From contig CAJHAA010000011.1 of NCBI GenBank assembly GCA_904846265.1, forward strand, positions 37,411 through 101,410: a stretch of 64,000 nt of DNA, written 5' to 3'. The stretch comes from Psychrobacter immobilis. GTDB taxonomy: Bacteria; Pseudomonadota; Gammaproteobacteria; Pseudomonadales; Moraxellaceae. Shown here in pieces: positions 54,732 through 63,874 of this stretch (its first letter is position 1; each line of letters opens with the position of its first letter). The notes beneath the pieces were generated by a model that had not been told where the DNA came from, made no database searches, and saw only the letters and a program-made list of their open reading frames with translations. Both the position numbers and the translations under genes were made by a program.

Positions 54732-56326
54732 AGCAGCTCTTGGCTTGGTTGTTGAATAGCATGCTGCTCGACAACCTCTTTAATCATGGTAAATTGGCGG
54801 GTCAGTACGGCTTGCTGTTGTCTCGTCATTCGCGCGCCAGCTTGCCCTGCTTGTTCCGCTACCTCAAGATTACTGAGCCAAGACATTAGCTGCTGATAAA
54901 TGAGCGCTACATCCTCTTTAGCGGCAGGCTTCTTACGAGAGGATTGTTGATTCATATCATCATTAGTAGTAGCCGCACTAACAGTAACGGGACGATAGAA
55001 AACATTGTTTGGCTGATATAACGCGCCGACCTCCGCCAATTTATCCACCACGCTTTGGCAAGACTGCGTATAGCGCCCCATGAGTACAGGCGTTGCCACA
55101 CTGGCTGGCTCAACAGGATTGTGCCCACCGACATCCACTAATGAGCCGCCGACCAGTGCCACATCTGCCAACTTATACCACGCCATCAGCTCACCCATGC
55201 TATCAGCCAGATAGACTTGTGTGTCTACATGAATGCTATCTTCTGCACTACGCCGTGCCATTGTTAATTCGGACGCTTGAATGAGCGCTGCTACCTCATC
55301 AAAACGTTCAGGATGTCTAGGTACAATGATAAGCAGCGCATCAGCGAGCTCGGGATGAGACAATAGCTGTTGATGCAATGATAGTGCCGTCTCTTCTTCA
55401 CCACTATGGGTACTTGCAGCAACCCAAATCGGTCGACCAGTGATATTCATCTCTTTTGCTAATGTGGACTCTTTGACCGATTCAGAATATTGGTTTGGTA
55501 CACTAGAATTTTCTGTATAGTTATCTTCTATATCAGCTTCTATATCAGCCGCTTTATCTTCAATTTGAGGCGTATTAATCACCCATTTGAGTGAACCTGC
55601 GACACGAATTTGCGCGCTATTCGCACCCAATTGTCGAAAGCGTTTCGCTGAGTCGCTGTCTTGGGCGATAATCAAAGTCAGATTTTTCATCATACTGGCA
55701 CTGACCGCAGCAATTTTTTGATAACTTTTAAAAGAAGACGCTGACAGCCGACCGTTGACCAAGATACTGGGAATATGGTGTTCGGATAATTTGGTTAGGA
55801 TATTCGCCCACAGTTCTGTTTCGACAAACAGAGCAGCGATGGGCTTGACATGCGCCAAAAAAGCCTCAATCACAGTTGGGCTGTCGACAGGTACGTAGCT
55901 ATGGCTCATCCGACCTTGAGCAATATCATCGGCGAAACGGCTAGCACCGCGAGCAAAACCTGTCTGCGTGGTATTGGTTAACCATATTTGATAGCCATCA
56001 GCCAATAATGTATCTAATAATGGCGCGACAGTATTGGTCTCGCCCAATGACACCGCATGACACCAAATAACGCCTTTATCAGTTTGCGCATTAGTCGCTT
56101 CAGCCACTGGCCGTGGCGGATATTGTTTACCAAAACGCTGTGCCACTTCTTGCTGATAGTTGTCACGATTGTGTGAGCGTCGCCAGACTTGCAATCTATA
56201 TAGCGGCTTAAGTAAACCGATGGCACACTGATAATAAAAAGGCGCGTTATAAATAGTGCGGCTGGGCAACGATTCTGGGTCAGTCGCTTCTAAAGCACAA
56301 TCAGAGGATATAGGAGAAGATGGCAT
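54728..56326 (-). CDS. waaA: 3-deoxy-D-manno-octulosonic acid transferase
   Basis: Transfers Kdo from CMP-Kdo to the lipid A precursor on the inner face of the inner membrane. The 532-residue protein contains VIWCHAVSLGETNTVAPLLDTLL (with the catalytic Glu) and an N-terminal hydrophobic patch (YYQCAIGLLKPLYRLQVW). GRPIWVAASTHSGEEE, ADVALVGGSLVDVGGHNPVEPASVATPVLMG, the donor-site motifs of GT-B Kdo transferases, follow. E. coli WaaA has 425 residues; extra length comes from an N-terminal extension of about 30 residues, an acidic insert near 255-285 and a Thr/Asn/Ser insert near 460. It is followed by rsmE. Confidence 0.94.
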   Translation of the reverse strand: MPSSPISSDCALEATDPESLPSRTIYNAPFYYQCAIGLLKPLYRLQVWRRSHNRDNYQQEVAQRFGKQYPPRPVAEATNAQTDKGVIWCHAVSLGETNTVAPLLDTLLADGYQIWLTNTTQTGFARGASRFADDIAQGRMSHSYVPVDSPTVIEAFLAHVKPIAALFVETELWANILTKLSEHHIPSILVNGRLSASSFKSYQKIAAVSASMMKNLTLIIAQDSDSAKRFRQLGANSAQIRVAGSLKWVINTPQIEDKAADIEADIEDNYTENSSVPNQYSESVKESTLAKEMNITGRPIWVAASTHSGEEETALSLHQQLLSHPELADALLIIVPRHPERFDEVAALIQASELTMARRSAEDSIHVDTQVYLADSMGELMAWYKLADVALVGGSLVDVGGHNPVEPASVATPVLMGRYTQSCQSVVDKLAEVGALYQPNNVFYRPVTVSAATTNDDMNQQSSRKKPAAKEDVALIYQQLMSWLSNLEVAEQAGQAGARMTRQQQAVLTRQFTMIKEVVEQHAIQQPSQELL

Positions 56327-56548
56327 AAAGTCGCCCAGATTAGTAATGGCTCAAATAATATAGTCAATCCACCATGAAAGAGTGATGGCATTAATCTCGC
56401 TTGCAGTATGACCTATACATCTGCACTCGGTTGCCTTTTACCTCTTTAAATTAAATCGACTATAACAAAGTGACGGTAAAAATTGCACTAATTCTACCTG
56501 AATTTAGCGCTTAACAATATGCTTTACAGCGTGTTGCCATAAAATATT

Positions 56549-58018
56549 TTAGACAATAATTAGGATCAGTATTGCCACCACGAGTATGGCTGCGAATAGC
56601 AGCTGGTAGCGCTTCATACTATGTTGCTCTTGTTTTTGTGTCGTTATCAACGCTTGCGCTTGTTGCCATTGCCCTACTACGCTCGCCGCTTCCGTGTGTC
56701 CATTTTCCGCTGCTTGCTCTAGCCAATATTTGCCAGTGTCTATATCTTGCGCCACGCCGATGCCTTGGTAATACATCTTGCTTAGTAGGCGCTGCGCACG
56801 GCTGTCGTTTTTGCTGGCGGCCTGCTTAACCCACTCAACCCCTGACGCTGTAGCAGCACCCTTATCAACCGTTAATCCTTCGCCAAGTAACTCATACATT
56901 GCCAAATGTAGCATGGCAGCACTATTACCCGCCTGCGCCGCCTCTTGTAGTGTTAATAACGCTTGCTTTTTTGTCGTCAAATGACTCTCTGAAAAGCGCA
57001 TTTGCGTGCGCGGCTGACTTTGCTTGGCAATATGCTGTTCTAACTGCTCCAACACTTTATGGGCTTGCTGATACTCACTATTGCCAGCCGTTTGAATGAC
57101 CTCTATGTTATCCAGCTCTACGAGCAATTGCATAAAAATCGCGGGCGTTGGCAATTCTTGAGGAGAAGGCACTAACGATGGTAGTGGCTGCTCTAATACC
57201 GTATTTTCTGAGGTTGTATGAGGTTGCACTGTTTCTGATTTAGACAGCACAGGCTTAGTTTGGCTCTCTTGCTGAGACAGGTTCTGAGATTTTGGCGCAT
57301 CATATGGCGTATGACTCAACCCTTCTTTTTCTAACGGTTCCTGACTATCAACCGTTTTAATGCGCTCTAGACTAGCGCTTGTATCTGGTGTGCTGATATT
57401 AATGGCTGGTGTGATCGAATTAGTAACGTGATTGTCGTGCGCATGTGGCAACCTTGCACTAACCGCTTGATATAAACCGCTAGCCACTTGACCGCCTTGT
57501 ACTGCCTCAAACGGCCGATCAATATGACCAAATAGACGCATCCCTATCGGCTCTAGCGCAAAAAATAATGACGTAACACTATTAGCATCAGCCGACTGAC
57601 AATAGACAACCGCCAGATGTTGATAAAAATCATCGGTCGTCAGTGCCAGTTCAGGATAGCGCTTATGTAGCTCAAACTGTCCATACCAATGCGACGTACT
57701 TTGCCATTGCTGTGCCAATACTCGCCCTGCATAAAATGCCAAAAACACCATAAAATTACGATAGCGTTCATCGATTAATAATGTTTCTTCATGCCATCGA
57801 CCAGTTTTAACCATCTCACGGCGTATGTGCGACAGCAGCGTATCGACTCGCTGTAAGCTTGCCAATGACTCATCTAAGATACAATCACGAAGCTCGCTTT
57901 CGTAAGCAATGCCACCAGCGATAGGACGATCCGCTAGAAAGTCTTGCCAATAGCCTGTTGCAACATAATCAAAGGGCGTTAGAGGTGATGCAGACGATGC
58001 ATACATAGACAAGCGCAT
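56549..58018 (-). CDS. Sel1-repeat protein with C-terminal membrane anchor
   Basis: A 489-residue protein. The first 200 residues are unrecognised and mostly helical. A long Ser/Thr/Gln/Pro-rich linker covers about 210-290. Three Sel1-like repeats then occur near residues 360-455: AAMLHLAMYELLGEGLTVDKG, SRAQRLLSKMYYQGIGVAQD and KYWLEQAAENGHTEAASVVG. The end is one hydrophobic helix (LLFAAILVVAILILIIV), consistent with a tail anchor. Sel1 repeats mediate protein contacts; no partner is evident. It lies between waaA and cls on the same strand. Confidence 0.8.
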   Translation of the reverse strand: MRLSMYASSASPLTPFDYVATGYWQDFLADRPIAGGIAYESELRDCILDESLASLQRVDTLLSHIRREMVKTGRWHEETLLIDERYRNFMVFLAFYAGRVLAQQWQSTSHWYGQFELHKRYPELALTTDDFYQHLAVVYCQSADANSVTSLFFALEPIGMRLFGHIDRPFEAVQGGQVASGLYQAVSARLPHAHDNHVTNSITPAINISTPDTSASLERIKTVDSQEPLEKEGLSHTPYDAPKSQNLSQQESQTKPVLSKSETVQPHTTSENTVLEQPLPSLVPSPQELPTPAIFMQLLVELDNIEVIQTAGNSEYQQAHKVLEQLEQHIAKQSQPRTQMRFSESHLTTKKQALLTLQEAAQAGNSAAMLHLAMYELLGEGLTVDKGAATASGVEWVKQAASKNDSRAQRLLSKMYYQGIGVAQDIDTGKYWLEQAAENGHTEAASVVGQWQQAQALITTQKQEQHSMKRYQLLFAAILVVAILILIIV

Positions 58019-58110
58019 CCTTTATCGGGATAAATGAATAGTAATAAAAATAAGGTCATTATCGCACTAAACTGACATCAGTCGTTTACCTTACCCTAAA
58101 ATTGAAAATG

Positions 58111-59751
58111 CTACAATAAAGGACTAAATAAGCGTACCACATTATCAAACAAACGCTCTGCACCATGGCGCTGTTGCCACTGCTCTAAACTCAAAAAACG
58201 GCAACTTTGTAAGTAGACTTCTTGACAATCAGCCACTTGAGCGACCATCTCTGGCGTATAAATGGCCAAACTCACTTCCATATTTAGATAAAAACTGCGC
58301 ATATCGATGTTTACAGTGCCAAATAAACAATAATCATCATCGATAACCACTGTTTTGGTATGCAACAAACCACCCTTGAACAAGGCAATCGTCACGCCTG
58401 CCTCGAGCAGCTCTTGATAATAGGCTTGTGATGCATGCTGTACAAGAAACGAATCCACCTTTTCAGGGACAATCAGCGTCACCTCAACCCCGCGTTTGGC
58501 AGCGATCGTTAATGCTCCCGAGAGCGCCTCGTCAGGTACAAAATACGGTGTGGTAATGCGAATGCGTTTATTGGCGCGATGAATAACGGTCACCAATGTA
58601 TTGTAAATAACATGGGCTGTCACTTGCGGTGCGGAGGGTATCAGCTGCGCCAGCACTCCTTCTACCATCGGCATCTTCGGTATCACAATCGATGTTGAGC
58701 CAATATTTGGTTGCTTATAATAGTCGATCTCACCAGCCAATACCTTTACCCGACTGTTTAAATCATTAATGGTTGGGTTCATCACATATAGTTTACGAGT
58801 ATAGCCATTGACGCGCTGATTGAGCGCGTCTAAATTGTCGTTATTTTCCGCACCAATATCCGTGGCCACCACGATCGCCATGGCTGTCGTAATACTAATA
58901 GAGTGTTGACTGGTCGTGCGTATCGCCACATCGATCCACTGTCCAACGTTTTTATTTTGTTTAAAAAATCTTGGATCGACCAAGTTAAAGCTACCGATAT
59001 AGCCAATGTGCTCATCAATCACGATAATCTTACGATGGTTACGCAAGTCAGAGCGCTTAAATAACGTTTTAAACAGACCCACTGGTAGTGACTGATGGAC
59101 AAAAACACCTGCTTTTTCTAAAGTACGATGCGCGCTACTATTAAAGAAACTAAAGCTGCCCACGCTATCGGCCAATATATGACACTCAATACCACGCTGC
59201 GCTGCCGCTGACAGCACCTCTATCACCTCTAATACTTGTCCTTTAGGATAAACAATGTAAAACTCCATCAGGATAATACTCTGAGCGGCATTGATATCTT
59301 CGATTAATCTCTGAAAAATAGTATGAGGATCTGTCAATAGCTGCATATTGTGATTAGGAAACACGCCCAGCCCCGTCCAACGCGTGCCTATTTGACTGAC
59401 ACCGCGGTAGTTGGCTGGCAGCAGCTCTTGTCCCTGATCAAAAACCAAATTCTCACGCCGTGCCATATCATCCATCAATAAGCTTGCTTGGTCTACCCGC
59501 TCGCGATAGCGCCGCCCTATCATCGGCTCACCCAATAGTATATAAGCGATGAAACCAAAAAGAGGCAAGGTATAGAGCACAGCAATCCAAGCGATAGATA
59601 CACCGATATTGCGCTGCACCGATACAACACGTAGCGTCATCACTATCATGAGAACAATATGCAATACCAGACCCAAGCCTGCAAAGTCTCCCCAAGACCA
59701 GGTCGTAAAAGTTTGTTCAATAGTGGAATTTTCTATGCCCGCCTCCAACAA
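58111..59751 (-). CDS. cls: Cardiolipin synthase (phospholipase D family)
   Basis: Condenses two phosphatidylglycerols (or an equivalent pair) to cardiolipin in the inner membrane. The 546-residue protein has two N-terminal hydrophobic helices (GLGLVLHIVLMIVMTLRVV and ISIAWIAVLYTLPLFGFIAYILLG-type). Two HKD motifs follow: NHRKIIVIDEHIGYIGSFN and LHTKTVVIDDDYCLFGTVNIDMRS. Length and layout suit ClsA rather than the shorter ClsB/C; the number of cls genes in the genome is unknown. It lies 92 bases upstream of the Sel1-repeat gene. Confidence 0.93.
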   Translation of the reverse strand: MLEAGIENSTIEQTFTTWSWGDFAGLGLVLHIVLMIVMTLRVVSVQRNIGVSIAWIAVLYTLPLFGFIAYILLGEPMIGRRYRERVDQASLLMDDMARRENLVFDQGQELLPANYRGVSQIGTRWTGLGVFPNHNMQLLTDPHTIFQRLIEDINAAQSIILMEFYIVYPKGQVLEVIEVLSAAAQRGIECHILADSVGSFSFFNSSAHRTLEKAGVFVHQSLPVGLFKTLFKRSDLRNHRKIIVIDEHIGYIGSFNLVDPRFFKQNKNVGQWIDVAIRTTSQHSISITTAMAIVVATDIGAENNDNLDALNQRVNGYTRKLYVMNPTINDLNSRVKVLAGEIDYYKQPNIGSTSIVIPKMPMVEGVLAQLIPSAPQVTAHVIYNTLVTVIHRANKRIRITTPYFVPDEALSGALTIAAKRGVEVTLIVPEKVDSFLVQHASQAYYQELLEAGVTIALFKGGLLHTKTVVIDDDYCLFGTVNIDMRSFYLNMEVSLAIYTPEMVAQVADCQEVYLQSCRFLSLEQWQQRHGAERLFDNVVRLFSPLL

Positions 59752-59937
59752 TCAACATAAAATAAAGCATGAGTCGTAAAACACCCTCAATAGTATAGTA
59801 GTTTTTGACCATCAAACAATGACTAACCATAATAAGTTTTTAAGCAGCAACCTTAGTAAACACGTGCCTCAGACTACTATTAATAATAACTTTCAGACAG
59901 TATTTTCAATTATTTTTCAAAATAGTTAAAAAACTGT

Positions 59938-59965
59938 TTGACAGCCATGTGTAAATCTATATAAT
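59938..59965 (+). promoter_or_regulatory. Promoter of the tRNA-Val/tRNA-Asp operon
   Basis: Consensus hexamers TTGACA (59938-59943) and TATAAT (59960-59965) separated by 16 bases, about 80 bases before tRNA-Val. Confidence 0.88.
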
Positions 59966-60044
59966 ACACACCCACAGCAGCAGAGCTTAGTGACAAACTT
60001 AGAGCTCAGTTGATGTTGAATAAATTGCATAGCAATTGTTCGAA

Positions 60045-60120
60045 GGGTGATTAGCTCAGTTGGTAGAGCGTCTGCCTTACACGCAGAATGTCGGCGGTTC
60101 GAATCCGTCATCACCCACCA
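60045..60120 (+). tRNA. tRNA-Val (anticodon UAC)
   Basis: A 76-base cloverleaf with acceptor GGGTGAT pairing ATCACCC, then A and an encoded CCA. The anticodon stem TCTGC/GCAGA encloses CTTACAC, giving TAC. The T-loop GGTTCGAATCC is standard. It shares its transcript with tRNA-Asp. Confidence 0.97.
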
Positions 60121-60185
60121 CTATTTAGTATAGCGTTACTCTCAAGTAGCAGGCTAAGTGGTTAAATAAACTAAGTACGACCTAA

Positions 60186-60262
60186 GCAGCGGTAGTTCAG
60201 TTGGTTAGAATACCGGCCTGTCACGCCGGGGGTCGCGGGTTCGAGTCCCGTCCGCTGCGCCA
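60186..60262 (+). tRNA. tRNA-Asp (anticodon GUC)
   Basis: A 77-base cloverleaf with acceptor GCAGCGG pairing CCGCTGC, then G and an encoded CCA. The anticodon loop CTGTCAC gives GTC. It is a Tgt substrate in principle (queuosine at G34). Its 3' end borders the McrBC accessory region and would be a usual integration site. Confidence 0.97.
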
Positions 60263-60294
60263 TATTTAAAACTTAGTTTTAATACAAAAGTTTC

Positions 60295-60328
60295 AACCTC
60301 AAGCATTAGATTGTTTGAGGTTTTTTTG
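60295..60328 (+). terminator. Terminator of the tRNA-Val/tRNA-Asp operon
   Basis: AACCTCAA (60295-60302) pairs with TTGAGGTT (60315-60322), followed by T residues to 60327. Confidence 0.85.
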
Positions 60329-60464
60329 TGTCTGGATTTCCTATTAAACTCTTTCTTTATAAGGGTTGGACACTTTCTCTCTATTTATCTTTACCAAATG
60401 ATCTACCCTTTAACAATGCATGAATGACAAGTTTTCTTGCAAGCACTCTATGCTTTTAAAATCA

Positions 60465-60507
60465 GTGACCAAGTGCTCGGTGACCAAACAGTGACCATTT
60501 CGTGACC
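60465..60507. repeat. Four GTGACC direct repeats beside tRNA-Asp
   Basis: GTGACCA occurs at 60465, 60480, 60491 and 60502, with spacings of 15, 11 and 11 bases, so all on nearly the same helical face. It lies between the tRNA terminator and the end of mcrC. It could be a set of arm-type recombinase sites left from island integration, or a regulator cluster. There is no integrase in the window. Confidence 0.55.
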
Positions 60508-60553
60508 AAGATTGTTAAAATTAGTCATGGTAAACGATCCCGTTTGACAGATT

Positions 60554-61861
60554 TTATTCAGCTATTTTATTTTTGAGAACAGGGACAGAGATTGGTACCT
60601 TATAGAATTTAGTAAAGCCTTCAATCGATTTGCCCGCGGTTAAACAGTTTGGCAGCTTATTCCCCTCATTTTGATCAGTATAGATAACAACGCAACTAAC
60701 AACCTTTGATGACTGTTCCTCTACCGTATGGTAGCCTAGCTTATCTAGTATACCCATATCTCTTGCATAACCACTTATCTGTTTAATATCATCAATGATA
60801 TAGCTCAAATTCTTGTCTTGTTGATAAGTTGGTCTGTATTTGGCATCTATAATGAGCGGTTGCATATCATCTATTAATAAATAGTCTGGGTACCCGTAGC
60901 TACCTTTTGCTTGAAAAAGTATCTTATCTCCATACTTATCTTTAAGAAGTCCCAATACGTACAGTTCAAAGAGCTTTGACATGTCAATCCAGAACGGCGG
61001 TACTGATGTCTTTTCAACGGTATGATGGTCGATTTCAATGACATGATAACCAAAGCGCTTAAGAATGATCTTAGAGAGCTTTAACGCTTCCTGATACTCC
61101 TTATAAAAAGAGTTACGCTTGACTGCTTTAAGCTCATGTAAATTGACTTCATCACTAACTCTCTCGAAAGCAGGTGTGCAATAGTCAATTAAAGATTTTA
61201 TTGATCCATGGTATTCTGGGTATTGAGATAAATAACGTCTAACAAAGCTTAGCGTATGCTTTAAAACTCTATTCTCAATGCTATCAAAGCCAAACTCTTC
61301 ATAACTACAAAAGGTGTTCGTAACTTTATTTCGAACTATATTCTTTTTAATGTTTTGAGCAATTAAGACTTTACCTTTAACTCTGCTATTAAGATTACGC
61401 TCGACTTTATAATACGATTGTTTTAAGCCTTTCTTAACCAAGCTTTTCAGAATTTGAAGAAACTGCATGATCAGTAGAGGCGTCAATAAATCCATCTGCT
61501 GATTAATCTCGATAAAAGGTTCATTTAGCTTAATGTGGTATAAGTCTTTGGTATTCCTAGCAATGTCATCGTGCGTAAGACATGATTGAAGCATGCCAAG
61601 ATAATCGACTTCTTGGACACCATCATTAATCTTTGGTGCTACATAAATGGCTTGTTGATTCTTAACAAGCCAGTCTGCACCGATAAAGTATGACATTTTG
61701 AAAGAAAGACTGTCTTTACCATAAAGAACCTGAATACAGCGCTCGTTTTTCTCATTGTCTTGAAAAAATATATCTGAAACCTCTACATTCTCACAAGCCA
61801 AGTCTATCTGCTTGTGTTCGCATACAGTTTCTAAGTGGTTTGACATTATTAGCTTAGACAT
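60554..61861 (-). CDS. mcrC: McrC nuclease subunit of a type IV (McrBC) restriction system
   Basis: Endonuclease partner of McrB that cuts modified DNA once McrB translocates. The 435-residue protein has a DUF2357-like N-terminal part. A PD-(D/E)xK nuclease centre follows: GYPDYLLIDDMQPLIIDAKYRP, with Asp326, Asp339 and Lys341. The spacing D-x12-D-x-K equals that of E. coli McrC (Asp244, Asp257, Lys259), so the catalytic site looks intact. The start overlaps the mcrB stop by 8 bases. The base composition is AT-richer than the surrounding core genes, by eye, which suggests transfer. Confidence 0.9.
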   Translation of the reverse strand: MSKLIMSNHLETVCEHKQIDLACENVEVSDIFFQDNEKNERCIQVLYGKDSLSFKMSYFIGADWLVKNQQAIYVAPKINDGVQEVDYLGMLQSCLTHDDIARNTKDLYHIKLNEPFIEINQQMDLLTPLLIMQFLQILKSLVKKGLKQSYYKVERNLNSRVKGKVLIAQNIKKNIVRNKVTNTFCSYEEFGFDSIENRVLKHTLSFVRRYLSQYPEYHGSIKSLIDYCTPAFERVSDEVNLHELKAVKRNSFYKEYQEALKLSKIILKRFGYHVIEIDHHTVEKTSVPPFWIDMSKLFELYVLGLLKDKYGDKILFQAKGSYGYPDYLLIDDMQPLIIDAKYRPTYQQDKNLSYIIDDIKQISGYARDMGILDKLGYHTVEEQSSKVVSCVVIYTDQNEGNKLPNCLTAGKSIEGFTKFYKVPISVPVLKNKIAE

Positions 61862-63770
61862 GAAGGTTTTTGACTACCTCTCTAGCGCTATCTAATAAAA
61901 CACCGTCCTTTATGTACTCGTATAGAATGGGTTTAATCTCATATTTCAGTTTTATAGAAAGCTCTTTATAGAAATCTTCCTCGGATATATCCTTTTGAGA
62001 TGGTAAGAAGTAGCTATGACCCAACTGAACGTCATTAGCATCAAAGTCAGAAGAAATTTGAGCATTATCACCTTTGAATAATTTCTCAATAGATTCGAAT
62101 AGCTTTGTAGCTTTTTGAAATGTGATTACTTTTTTTGATGGCAATACGTCATAAAATGCAAAACGTCTACGAATGGCGTAATCAATGTGACCTACCGAGC
62201 GATCAGCCGTATTCATTGTGCCTATGATATATAGGTTTTTGGGAAGTTTAATATCTAGTGTATTTTCATACTCATACATAGATTCAACGCTCTCACCACG
62301 ATATTCAAGCGCATAAATAAGCTCACCTAGGACAGATGGTAGGTTAGCGCGATTAATCTCGTCGATTATAAGAAAGTAATTACCATTAGGGTTATCAATA
62401 GCTTTTTTTGCAAACTCAGCGAGAATCTTATTCTCAACCTTATAACTTATAACTCCTTCGTGACTACTAGCAACGATACCCCTTACAAAGTCTTCATAAG
62501 TATAGGCAGGATGGAATTGGATGATTTTAAACTCTCCATGAGTCACAACTTCATCATTCTCAGATAACTCCTCACCATCTTTTAAATTAAAGTTGTCCCA
62601 AATGATGCTCGCAAATTCGATGAGAGTGAGATCAGTATTGAACTGTCTTTTATCAAGGTAGATATCTTTGAGCTTTATGTTTTTTTCGATGGTTCCCATT
62701 TGTTTATTATAGCTACCCAATAACTTCAGAGCATTATTCAGCGCATTTACACTATTAATAGGAAAGTATTCATCTGGAAAATAACTATGCAGCAATTTAA
62801 GAGTAAAACATGGGCCAAAAAACTTGATTGAGTTATCAAGATCGGTTCTTTGGATTAGCTTTGATAGTTCATTTGAAACTAATTCCATTGCTGATTCAGC
62901 ATCGGCTGCACCTGCAACCTTATTGTTAAGCATGTATTTATTATTACTTTTGCTCCAGTATATTGGATAGTTATTCGAGAATCCTGGAGAGAATCTTCCT
63001 AAGCTTTCTAATCCTACCTCTAACCACCAGCAAAGTGAATCTTGATCTCCATGCCCAATGGCATACTCTGGCAATGAAAGGCTGCTTAATTTATCTTGAT
63101 GAAAGGATTCATAGAACCTAGATAGCAATTTATCGTTTTTTGTTCTAGCTAACTTCGCTTCATTAGACTGTGTATCAAAGCTCTTAACCAAACTATCAAT
63201 TATGTCTTGAGGTGTTCCTTTACGTTCAGTCTGTGTTAACTGTTTAGCAACCAGTTTAGCCAGTCTTGTTTTACCGGTGCCAGGAGGTCCTTGTAATATC
63301 ACTTGATGCTTATATTTTAAGAGTTCTGATACCTCATTTATCTGATTTTCACTCATAACTTTTTCATACCATTTTTTAATGTTTATCGTAGTGTCTGCTG
63401 TCGAGCTGGCACATATACTTAAAGTTGGTTGATGATTACCACACTTCTCAACTGAGTAAATATCAGGTTGATACCAATCAAGAATTTCAACTTGACGTCT
63501 TCTCTTAAACCAACCTAATTCTGTAGTTTGCTCATCGTTTAGAAGTTCATACTTACCTAGAACTCTTGTAAGAGCTATCCATTTATTACCTCTTCTTATG
63601 GCAACGATATCACCAATATCCATCTTGTCTACAAAATTTGTTTGTTGAGGGTTGGAGGGGTTTTTCTCTGTCCAAACACCCATACCAATGTAACCTACTT
63701 TTTCGAGAACCTCTTTTTCACGTTTCCAATTTAGATTATCTTCATGCAACTGCATATGCCAAAAATTCAT
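61854..63770 (-). CDS. mcrB: McrB GTPase with N-terminal PUA/EVE-like domain and large AAA+ insert
   Basis: Motor and modified-DNA reader of the McrBC system. The 638-residue protein begins with a domain (about 1-125: FWHMQLHEDN, IGMGVW, FVDKMDIGDIVAIRRGNKWIALTRV) that resembles PUA/EVE-like base readers; E. coli McrB has a different reader. The AAA+ core has Walker A GPPGTGKT (161-168), Walker B FLIIDEINR (466-474) and the McrB GTP signature MNTADRS (519-525). About 300 residues separate Walker A and B, against roughly 90 in E. coli McrB; the extra, about 185-405, includes FFGPCFTLKLLHSYFPDEYFPI and has no name I can assign. AAGGGA five bases before ATG supports the start. First gene of mcrBC. 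Confidence 0.9.
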   Translation of the reverse strand: MNFWHMQLHEDNLNWKREKEVLEKVGYIGMGVWTEKNPSNPQQTNFVDKMDIGDIVAIRRGNKWIALTRVLGKYELLNDEQTTELGWFKRRRQVEILDWYQPDIYSVEKCGNHQPTLSICASSTADTTINIKKWYEKVMSENQINEVSELLKYKHQVILQGPPGTGKTRLAKLVAKQLTQTERKGTPQDIIDSLVKSFDTQSNEAKLARTKNDKLLSRFYESFHQDKLSSLSLPEYAIGHGDQDSLCWWLEVGLESLGRFSPGFSNNYPIYWSKSNNKYMLNNKVAGAADAESAMELVSNELSKLIQRTDLDNSIKFFGPCFTLKLLHSYFPDEYFPINSVNALNNALKLLGSYNKQMGTIEKNIKLKDIYLDKRQFNTDLTLIEFASIIWDNFNLKDGEELSENDEVVTHGEFKIIQFHPAYTYEDFVRGIVASSHEGVISYKVENKILAEFAKKAIDNPNGNYFLIIDEINRANLPSVLGELIYALEYRGESVESMYEYENTLDIKLPKNLYIIGTMNTADRSVGHIDYAIRRRFAFYDVLPSKKVITFQKATKLFESIEKLFKGDNAQISSDFDANDVQLGHSYFLPSQKDISEEDFYKELSIKLKYEIKPILYEYIKDGVLLDSAREVVKNLHV

Positions 63771-63829
63771 TCTATTCCCTTGTTTTTATCAGTTAGATTA
63801 ATATCTTTGCCTATTCATAGCTTTTGATG

Positions 63830-63857
63830 ATTATAATATGTGATTTTTATAAAACAA
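63830..63857 (-). promoter_or_regulatory. Promoter of mcrBC
   Basis: On the minus strand, TTGTTT (plus 63852-63857) and TATAAT (plus 63830-63835) are 16 bases apart, about 60 bases before the mcrB ATG. The end of the IS3-type element lies only 18 bases beyond the -35. Confidence 0.7.
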
Positions 63858-63874
63858 TGTTTGGTATAGTAGCA

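Noticed and set aside
60465..60507. CRISPR array at the GTGACC repeats
   Set aside because: The units are only 6-7 bases with 5-9 base gaps, far from CRISPR repeat and spacer lengths, and no cas genes are present.
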